A stretch of 5,571 nucleotides of DNA, from contig CALIEL010000141.1 in assembly GCA_938022235.1 (NCBI GenBank), positions 1 to 5,571 on the forward strand, written 5' to 3'. The notes beneath the pieces are model-generated. The model was not told the origin of the DNA and did not search any database. It was given only the letters and a program-made list of their open reading frames with translations. Below, piece after piece: positions 1 to 3,921 of this stretch (positions are counted from its first letter, which is position 1; each line of letters begins with the position of its first letter). Made by a program: the position numbers and the translations under genes. Origin of the DNA: Oribacterium parvum. Its GTDB lineage: Bacteria > Bacillota > Clostridia > Lachnospirales > Lachnospiraceae.

Positions 1-474
1 GATTTTAGGATCAAAGGATTGACGAGGGCTCCAGTTTGTATCAACAGACTTTATTTTCTGTTCAATTTTGGAAACTTCATCTTTTCCGATTTGATCTATT
101 GTGTACATGATGGCTCTTCTTTCCGGGCCGCTTTGTGACTTGGCATAATCTCTAAACTTTTTACTATAGCTTTCAGCGTCGGCAGAATTCACAAATCCCT
201 GATTCTTTAAGAAGGCATCACGGATTTCTTTTCTTGCCAAAGCTTCAATATCCTTACTTACAGGAATAATATACTCTTTTCCTGCACCGGGATAATCCGG
301 ACTCATCCAAGGGTCACCTCCTGCGGCAATAAGATTACGGAAGTGTCTCTCTTCTTGGCTTAAACTCCTCCATTCTTTTTCTTCAGGAGATAGATTTTGG
401 TTTTTTGGGGACTGAGGATCAAAATCCTGTTTTGCCATGGCGTATTTTGCCATGTTGCTAACGGTCATACTCAT
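1..474 (-). CDS. Hypothetical protein, N-terminal 158 residues (partial, runs off left edge)
   Basis: An uninterrupted minus-strand frame begins at the ATG complementary to 472-474 and stays open to base 1, so the C-terminus is outside the window. The start is supported by a GGAAGAGG ribosome binding site about seven bases upstream; a second in-frame ATG two codons later (MSMT...) is a less well spaced alternative. The protein is hydrophilic with no signal peptide or membrane segment. It begins with an alanine/methionine-rich stretch (NMAKYAMAKQ, residues 7-16), then a charged region (LSPEEKEW near 29-36, LSQEERHFRNLIAAGGDPW near 38-56), then a predicted helical part rich in Lys, Glu and Ser from about 70 onward. 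I do not recognise the family and assign no function. It lies 94 bp downstream of the phosphatase gene in the same direction, with no clear terminator between them, so read-through is possible. An (AT)12 tract sits in its upstream region. Confidence 0.8.
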   Translation of the reverse strand, partial: MSMTVSNMAKYAMAKQDFDPQSPKNQNLSPEEKEWRSLSQEERHFRNLIAAGGDPWMSPDYPGAGKEYIIPVSKDIEALARKEIRDAFLKNQGFVNSADAESYSKKFRDYAKSQSGPERRAIMYTIDQIGKDEVSKIEQKIKSVDTNWSPRQSFDPKI

Positions 475-515
475 TATAGTACCTCTTCCTTTATTTTCTA
501 TGAGTAATATCGACC

Positions 516-539
516 ATATATATATATATATATATATAT
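516..539. repeat. (AT)12 dinucleotide microsatellite
   Basis: Twelve uninterrupted AT units lie 41 bp upstream of the start codon of the leftmost minus-strand gene and 29 bp past the stop of the phosphatase gene. Pure dinucleotide runs of this length are unusual in bacterial chromosomes and can change length by replication slippage. The run is also self-complementary and could form a cruciform or an AU hairpin in a read-through transcript. It may supply the -10 region of a promoter for the downstream gene. Confidence 0.97.
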
Positions 540-560
540 TAACTTGAAACAACGGTGCAA
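533..560 (-). promoter_or_regulatory. Possible promoter for the leftmost gene, -10 inside the AT tract
   Basis: On the minus strand TTGCAC (complement of 555-560) is followed after 16 bp by TATATA (complement of 533-538), which lies in the AT microsatellite. Registers two bases further also give TATATA, so tract length would alter -10 placement and the distance to the start codon. The AT-richness makes such a match easy by chance, so this is only a candidate; the gene might instead be transcribed by read-through from the phosphatase gene. Confidence 0.28.
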
Positions 561-568
561 AACCCGCC

Positions 569-1366
569 TTACCCCAGTCCTGCCTTCTTCATATACTGTA
601 AAAATCTTTCCTTATCTCTGGTCATAATCAGCTCTTCCGGAAAATGGATCTTTTCCAGCAGGGATTCTACCTTTGGGAATTCTCCAATCCTTAAGGCGAT
701 ATGGGCATCACTGGAAACGGAGACGGGGACTCCCAGTTCCGCACAGCGTACAGCAATGGCTTCGCAACGCTTTTTGGTTTCGCTTCCTTCATCCATGGAA
801 TGCTCATTAATCTCAATCAGCACATGCTGTTCCTTTGCGGCAAGAAGCACCGGATCGATTTCAAAGGGAAGTCCGGAACGACCGATATGCCCCAGAATCA
901 AAATCTTAGGATGTTTCATGGCCTCCAGATAGAGCTTGGTGCAAGCTAGAGCGCTTTCTCCCTTGGCAAAGCTGTTTCGGTGGACAGAGGCGATACAATA
1001 GTCCATTTTCTTGCAGACACGCTCGTAGAGGGACATTTTCTTCCCGTCATTATAAAAATCCCCGTCAATATTTTTCCAAATGGGAATATCAAAACCGAAA
1101 AGATTTCCTTCCATATCCACAATATCCACTTCGCAGCCCTGCAAAACCCGAACGCCCTGAATTTCCTTGGGCCAGGTATGGCTTACCATCAAATACTGGT
1201 AGTGACGGACATTTTCATAATCCGGATAGAGCATGGCGGAAAAATGATCCGTAGAGCCAAGAAGCTCCAATCCCGCTTCCTTCGCCGCGGCAACATTTTC
1301 CAAAATCGTGGAGTAAGCATGGCGGGAATAAAGAGTATGGGTATGAACATCACATTTCAATTTCAT
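569..1366 (-). CDS. PHP-domain metallophosphatase, YcdX-like (265 aa)
   Basis: This is a complete PHP-fold hydrolase of typical length for YcdX-type phosphatases. Visible metal-binding motifs are DVHTHT at 6-11 (H8, H10) with H16, STDH at 38-41 (D40, H41), the glutamate of GCEVDI (E79), SVHR (H129), GHIGR (H160) and SSDAH at 218-222 (D220, H222). That is the residue set used by this family to hold a multinuclear metal centre for phosphoester hydrolysis. The natural substrate is not evident. The HisK-type histidinol-phosphatase branch shares the motifs, but no histidine genes are nearby, so general phosphatase is the safer call. The protein is soluble and cytoplasmic with no signal peptide. 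The start ATG is preceded by GAAAGGGG about 11 bases upstream, a slightly long spacing. The gene begins 24 bp after the xth stop in the same direction, which suggests an operon. No convincing terminator follows its stop codon. Confidence 0.9.
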   Translation of the reverse strand: MKLKCDVHTHTLYSRHAYSTILENVAAAKEAGLELLGSTDHFSAMLYPDYENVRHYQYLMVSHTWPKEIQGVRVLQGCEVDIVDMEGNLFGFDIPIWKNIDGDFYNDGKKMSLYERVCKKMDYCIASVHRNSFAKGESALACTKLYLEAMKHPKILILGHIGRSGLPFEIDPVLLAAKEQHVLIEINEHSMDEGSETKKRCEAIAVRCAELGVPVSVSSDAHIALRIGEFPKVESLLEKIHFPEELIMTRDKERFLQYMKKAGLG

Positions 1367-1390
1367 AAAATACTTTTCCCCTTTCTCTAA

Positions 1391-2149
1391 TTATAGATCC
1401 AAAGTGATTTCCACAGGACAATGGTCGGAGCCCATTACTTCTTGATGAATAGAAGCGGAAAGGAGCTTCTTTTCTAACTTCTTGGAAACCACAAAATAGT
1501 CGATTCTCCAACCTACATTTCTTTCTCTGGCCTTGGTACGGTAGCTCCACCAACTGTATTCCTCTTCCTTGTCCGGATAGAAATGGCGGAAGGAATCCAG
1601 ATAGCCGGAGTCCAACACTCTGGAAAACTTCGCTCTTTCCTCGTCGGAAAAGCCCGCACTCATGTGGTTAGTGTCCGGATTTTTCAGGTCGATTTCCTCA
1701 TGGGCAACATTTAAGTCACCGCAATAAATTACCGGCTTTTTCTTTTCCAAAGTTAAGATGTAGTTCAGGAAGGCATCTTCGAACTCCATTCTGTAGGGAA
1801 GACGCTTCAGCTCTCCCTGAGAGTTGGGAACGTAGACGGTAATCAGATAAAACTCCGGATATTCCAGTGTAATTACACGCCCCTCCTGGTCATGCTCTTC
1901 GATACCGATGCCATACTGCACGGACAGCGGCTCTTCCTTTGTAAAAATGGCGGTGCCGGAGTAGCCCTTTTTCACCGCATAATTCCAGTATTGAAAATAA
2001 CCCGGCAGCTCCAGGTAAATCTGTACCTCCTGCAATTTGGTTTCCTGCAAACAAAAGATGTCCGCATCCAAACGCTTAAAATCCTCCATAAAATTTTTTC
2101 CCATAACGGCTCTAAGCCCATTTACATTCCAGGAAATCAGTTTTTTCAT
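1391..2149 (-). CDS. xth: Exodeoxyribonuclease III, AP endonuclease (252 aa)
   Basis: This is a full-length exonuclease III/AP endonuclease of the endonuclease-exonuclease-phosphatase fold. It removes abasic sites and blocked 3' ends in base excision repair and has 3'-5' exonuclease activity on duplex DNA. All family signatures are present in order: SWNVNGLRA at 6-14 (N8), LQETK at 34-38 (E36, metal ligand), VYVPNS at 105-110 (Y106), GDLNVAH at 144-150 (D145, N147), WRIDYF at 214-219 (D217) and the terminal SDHCPV at 241-246 (D242, H243, the catalytic pair). Length matches Bacillus ExoA-type enzymes. The ATG at the complement of 2147-2149 coincides with the conserved MKKLISWNVNG N-terminus and has AAAGGA six bases upstream. 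It is the first gene of a probable two-gene unit with the PHP phosphatase. Confidence 0.97.
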   Translation of the reverse strand: MKKLISWNVNGLRAVMGKNFMEDFKRLDADIFCLQETKLQEVQIYLELPGYFQYWNYAVKKGYSGTAIFTKEEPLSVQYGIGIEEHDQEGRVITLEYPEFYLITVYVPNSQGELKRLPYRMEFEDAFLNYILTLEKKKPVIYCGDLNVAHEEIDLKNPDTNHMSAGFSDEERAKFSRVLDSGYLDSFRHFYPDKEEEYSWWSYRTKARERNVGWRIDYFVVSKKLEKKLLSASIHQEVMGSDHCPVEITLDL

Positions 2150-2203
2150 AAATATCCTTTCTACTCAATTCACTATTTTAAAAAAATTATTTTTCGTTTA
2201 GCC

Positions 2204-2233
2204 CTTGCGTAAGCCCTCGGCACAGAACGCAAG
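2204..2233 (-). promoter_or_regulatory. Stem-loop in the presumed xth 5' leader
   Basis: CTTGCGT (2204-2210) and ACGCAAG (2227-2233) are perfect complements around a 16-base loop. They lie between the proposed xth promoter and its start codon. In addition AGCCCTTGC (2200-2208) has an inverted copy, GCAAGGGCT, at 2285-2293, so the region holds several competing dyads. It could be a leader RNA structure or overlapping protein sites. There is no U-run positioned to make the minus-strand hairpin a clean terminator. Function unknown. Confidence 0.4.
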
Positions 2234-2260
2234 CTTGTATTCTTTTTTTGGCATGAGAAT

Positions 2261-2288
2261 AGTGTAACAGACATTGCAAAGCCTGCAA
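2261..2288 (-). promoter_or_regulatory. Candidate sigma-A promoter for xth-phosphatase unit
   Basis: On the minus strand TTGCAG (complement of 2283-2288) is followed after 16 bp by TACACT (complement of 2261-2266). The -10 is preceded by TGT, giving an extended -10 (TGnTACACT). Transcription would begin near 2254, leaving a leader of about 105 bases before the xth start. The -35 overlaps the inverted repeat copy at 2285-2293. The match is moderate, and other start points in this AT-rich region are possible. Confidence 0.42.
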
Positions 2289-2314
2289 GGGCTTTCGGGA
2301 AATTTCCGGAAGAC

Positions 2315-2338
2315 AAGTTCTTAAAATTTTAAGAACTT
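2315..2338. promoter_or_regulatory. Perfect 24-bp palindrome, candidate operator
   Basis: A perfect dyad is centred between 2326 and 2327, with half-site AAGTTCTTAAAA and no unpaired central base. It ends two bases before the -35 hexamer of the plus-strand promoter and lies about 27 bp upstream of the -35 of the proposed xth promoter. With no loop it is a poor RNA hairpin but a good site for a dimeric DNA-binding protein. It is not followed by a gene end and so is not a terminator. The regulator is unknown; no transcription factor gene is visible in the window. Confidence 0.7.
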
Positions 2339-2339
2339 T

Positions 2340-2368
2340 TTGCAAATGCAGGAGGAAAAGGCTATACT
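2340..2368 (+). promoter_or_regulatory. Strong sigma-A promoter for the DivIVA-like/SipA-like operon
   Basis: TTGCAA (2340-2345) and TATACT (2363-2368) are separated by exactly 17 bp. The predicted start is near 2375, leaving a leader of about 25 bases before the ATG at 2400. The TTG of this -35 box is also an in-frame potential start codon for the following gene; its place in the promoter argues that it is not translated. Confidence 0.8.
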
Positions 2369-2399
2369 GTTTTCAAATCCCAAAGGAAAGGAAAGTAGT

Positions 2400-2627
2400 A
2401 TGGCATCACAGAATTTAGAAGAAGTAGCGCAGTACCTGAAGAAGATGAAATTCCGAAAGGCCTTTTTCGGCTTTAAACCTGCCTCTGTTTGGAAGAAATT
2501 AGAGGATTTGGACGGAGAATATCGTTCCGCCATTCAGGTGATGGAAATCGGTTACAAAGCCAGAATTCAGGAAAGAGACGAAAAAATTGCCGCTTTGGAA
2601 GAAGAGCTGGCAAAGCTAAAGGGATAG
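2400..2627 (+). CDS. Small DivIVA/GpsB-like coiled-coil protein (75 aa)
   Basis: The product is short, charged and cytoplasmic. Residues 17-34 (core KAFFGFKPASVW, F18, F23-G24-F25, V30-W31, L34) resemble the N-terminal membrane- or partner-binding motif of DivIVA/GpsB proteins (F-x4-5-GY-x4-V-x2-F/L). Residues about 40-74 form a heptad-like helix (RDEKIAALEEELAKLK) that should dimerise as a coiled coil. It is shorter than typical GpsB (about 100 aa) and much shorter than DivIVA, so the family call is by pattern only. Proteins of that group act as scaffolds at division or growth sites. The ATG at 2400 is chosen because AAAGGAAAGG lies just upstream; the frame extends to a TTG at 2340, but that codon is the -35 box. 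It is promoter-proximal, and only three bases separate its stop from the next start, so the two are co-translated neighbours. Confidence 0.75.
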   Translation: MASQNLEEVAQYLKKMKFRKAFFGFKPASVWKKLEDLDGEYRSAIQVMEIGYKARIQERDEKIAALEEELAKLKG

Positions 2628-2630
2628 GAT

Positions 2631-3203
2631 ATGGCAAAGAAGAAAAAAGAAGTAGAGAAAAAAGCAGTCCTTCCTTTGGATGTGATTCGAAAAAAGAGAA
2701 CTTATTACCGGCAAATGGGAGACATTCGTTCCTTCTTCTCCCATCTGCTTTTAATGGGTGCCTTGATTTATGTGATGTTCTTCGTCATTTTCGGAATCGC
2801 TCCGGTGAAAAATGACGATATGAAGCCAAAGCTCAGTGCAGGAGACCTGATGCTATACTACCGTCTGGAAAATAAATTTTTCCCCTCCGATGTTCTGGTA
2901 TATCATAAAGACGGAAAGCAGTTTGTGGGAAGAATCATCGGCATGCCGGGAGACGAGATTGAAATTCCGGATGAAGGCGGTCTGAAAATTAATGGAAATA
3001 TGCAGGTAGAGGACGGTATTTTCTATTCCACCCAGCCCTATGACACGGAAGCGGTGAAATATCCCATTAAGCTGAAGGAGGGAGAATACTTTATGATGTC
3101 GGACATGCGTTCCGGAGCGAAGGATAGCCGACTCTTCGGCCCGGTTAAGAAATCGGAGATTAAGGGCAAGGTTATTACCATTTTGAGAAGATCCTCCTTA
3201 TAA
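2631..3203 (+). CDS. Signal-peptidase-I-like membrane protein lacking the Ser/Lys dyad (SipA-like, 190 aa)
   Basis: The protein has the S26 signal peptidase fold: a basic cytoplasmic tail (1-33), one membrane helix (about 34-57, SFFSHLLLMGALIYVMFF), then an extracellular domain with the family boxes. Box B reads NDDMKPKLSAGD (61-72), where the nucleophilic Ser of SMxPTL is Asp63. Box D reads VGRIIGMPGD (99-108), where the general-base Lys is Gly100. Box E is well kept (MSDMRSGAKDSRLFGPV, 156-172). The fold is therefore intact but both catalytic residues are replaced, so signal peptide cleavage by the usual mechanism is not expected. S. pyogenes SipA, needed for pilus polymerisation, is recalled to carry the same Asp and Gly at the same 37-residue separation. 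The frame is clean, which argues against decay. The ribosome binding site (AAAGGGATAGG) overlaps the stop of the upstream gene. A terminator follows. A housekeeping label of LepB would be misleading. Confidence 0.88.
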   Translation: MAKKKKEVEKKAVLPLDVIRKKRTYYRQMGDIRSFFSHLLLMGALIYVMFFVIFGIAPVKNDDMKPKLSAGDLMLYYRLENKFFPSDVLVYHKDGKQFVGRIIGMPGDEIEIPDEGGLKINGNMQVEDGIFYSTQPYDTEAVKYPIKLKEGEYFMMSDMRSGAKDSRLFGPVKKSEIKGKVITILRRSSL

Positions 3204-3226
3204 TGCTTCGTAGCAAGAATAAATAC

Positions 3227-3265
3227 AGAGAGCTGTTTCGTTTTTTCGAAAGGCTCTCTTTTTTT
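3227..3265 (+). terminator. Rho-independent terminator of the SipA-like operon
   Basis: AGAGAGC (3227-3233) pairs with GCTCTCT (3253-3259). Above it TTTCG (3236-3240) pairs with CGAAA (3247-3251) around a six-T loop, and a run of seven T follows from 3259. It starts 24 bases after the stop codon. Confidence 0.92.
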
Positions 3266-3351
3266 AATTTCCTCAGTCCTTCTCTTCACAAAAAATGTAC
3301 TTAGAAAAAAACAAAACAGCTCCCTGCAAAAACTTATTTTTTATGAAAATA

Positions 3352-3382
3352 TTGCGATATACATATTGTAAATTAATAAAAT
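3352..3382 (+). promoter_or_regulatory. Weak candidate promoter for the 61-aa gene
   Basis: TTGCGA (3352-3357) is followed by TAAAAT (3377-3382) at 19 bp, or by TAATAA (3374-3379) at 16 bp. Neither is ideal, but the gene sits between two terminators and needs its own promoter. This AT-rich stretch about 90-120 bases upstream is the best place for it. Confidence 0.35.
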
Positions 3383-3390
3383 AGAGTAGA
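3378..3390. repeat. 13-bp direct repeat, copy 1
   Basis: AAAATAGAGTAGA occurs here and again at 3680-3692, 302 bp apart, on either side of the 61-aa gene. A shorter AAAATAGAG is found at 3760-3768. This could be a chance match in AT-rich intergenic DNA or the footprint of an insertion. Confidence 0.5.
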
Positions 3391-3392
3391 AC

Positions 3393-3457
3393 AGGAATAG
3401 CAGGAAGAAGCTTCCGGCGGTGCAGAGAGACAGGGATGTTTTTCATGCCACATTCCT
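3393..3457 (+). promoter_or_regulatory. Foldable leader ending at the ribosome binding site of the 61-aa gene
   Basis: AGGAAT (3393-3398) can pair with ATTCCT (3452-3457), whose last base touches the AAGGAGG at 3458-3464. Enclosed are a hairpin GGAAG/CTTCC (3403-3407 with 3411-3415) and an imperfect hairpin GGGATG/CATGCC around five T (3433-3449). The result resembles a three-way junction placed to influence access to the ribosome binding site. I matched it to no known riboswitch class. The stems are short and could be chance. Confidence 0.28.
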
Positions 3458-3469
3458 AAGGAGGACGAA

Positions 3470-3655
3470 ATGAAGTTGCAGTATGTGGGAAATAGTTTTT
3501 CAGAGGGTTTGACAGATGGAAAAATTTATGAGGGAAAGGATGTCAATATCTTTTGCGTTGCTGTGATGGATGATACGGGAATGGAACGGATTTATTCCAG
3601 ACTGGCTCCCGGACCTTTTGCCGGTAAGTCAGAGGGCAGATGGGATATTATATAA
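3470..3655 (+). CDS. Small uncharacterised protein (61 aa)
   Basis: A complete small gene has a near-perfect AAGGAGG at 3458-3464, five bases before the ATG, and its own terminator 40 bases past the stop. The product begins MKLQYVGNSF, has LTDGKIYEG at 14-22 and a second strand-like block VMDDTGMERIYS at 32-43, then an irregular Gly/Pro-rich tail (LAPGPFAGKSEGRWDII). The pattern YxG..LT.GKiYe...D.tG....Y is reminiscent of short all-beta (SH3-like barrel) proteins common in Firmicutes and their phages, in which the N-terminal strand pair and the later DDxG turn recur. It has no membrane segment or signal peptide, so it should be cytoplasmic. Function is unknown; it is separated by terminators from genes on both sides, so it is a single-gene transcription unit. 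Confidence 0.72.
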   Translation: MKLQYVGNSFSEGLTDGKIYEGKDVNIFCVAVMDDTGMERIYSRLAPGPFAGKSEGRWDII

Positions 3656-3679
3656 AAAGACTTTGAAGAGAAAAAACGA

Positions 3680-3692
3680 AAAATAGAGTAGA
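3680..3692. repeat. 13-bp direct repeat, copy 2
   Basis: This is an exact second copy of AAAATAGAGTAGA (first at 3378-3390). It lies just past the stop of the 61-aa gene and immediately before its terminator stem. Confidence 0.5.
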
Positions 3693-3694
3693 GG

Positions 3695-3725
3695 GAGGAT
3701 AAGGTAAACAGCTTATCCTCTTTTT
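3695..3725 (+). terminator. Rho-independent terminator of the 61-aa gene
   Basis: GAGGATAAG (3695-3703) pairs perfectly with CTTATCCTC (3712-3720) around an eight-base loop, followed by five T (3721-3725). It lies 40 bases after the stop. Confidence 0.92.
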
Positions 3726-3751
3726 ACGTTTCTCCAAAGCTTTTCGCTTGC

Positions 3752-3793
3752 TTACCCTGAAAATAGAGCCTGTCTCCGCCGCTTTTAGGGTAA
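3752..3793. repeat. Interrupted inverted repeat upstream of the membrane SH3 gene
   Basis: TTACCCT (3752-3758) is complementary to AGGGTAA (3787-3793). After a single unpaired G the pairing continues with AAAA (3760-3763) and TTTT (3783-3786), leaving a 19-base centre. No T-run follows on either strand, so it is not a terminator. It sits about 65 bp upstream of the -35 box of the next gene and could be a binding site or a remnant structure. Confidence 0.45.
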
Positions 3794-3858
3794 ATCTTAC
3801 AATTTAAGGAAAGAAGTATCAAAAACCGCGAATTCTTTGTGAAAAATGATATTCTTCC

Positions 3859-3887
3859 TTGAAGAAAGCTGTCTTTCTAGGTATACT
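3859..3887 (+). promoter_or_regulatory. Strong sigma-A promoter for the membrane SH3 gene
   Basis: TTGAAG (3859-3864) and TATACT (3882-3887) are 17 bp apart. The predicted start is near 3894, leaving a leader of about 28 bases with AAGGAGGG before the ATG at 3922. As with the promoter at 2340, the TTG of the -35 box is in frame with the gene and mimics a start codon. Confidence 0.8.
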
Positions 3888-3921
3888 ACAGAAGAAAATT
3901 GCAGGAGGCAAGGAGGGAAAT

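Noticed and set aside
541..575. Terminator after the PHP phosphatase gene
   Set aside because: On the minus strand only a 3-bp CGG/CCG pairing is seen, without a suitable U-run, so no terminator is claimed.
701..1390. Plus-strand open frames opposite the PHP phosphatase gene
   Set aside because: The minus-strand gene has all PHP metal-binding motifs. The opposite frames have no recognisable domains or ribosome binding sites and are antisense shadows.
2178..2276. A 33-codon minus-strand frame from an ATG in the xth upstream region
   Set aside because: It has no ribosome binding site, overlaps the proposed xth promoter and leader structures, and its Arg/Lys-rich product looks like translated non-coding DNA.
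3381..3469. T-box or known metabolite riboswitch in the leader of the 61-aa gene
   Set aside because: There is no T-box antiterminator sequence (UGGNACCGCG), no leader terminator and no recognised aptamer consensus. Only short generic stems are present.
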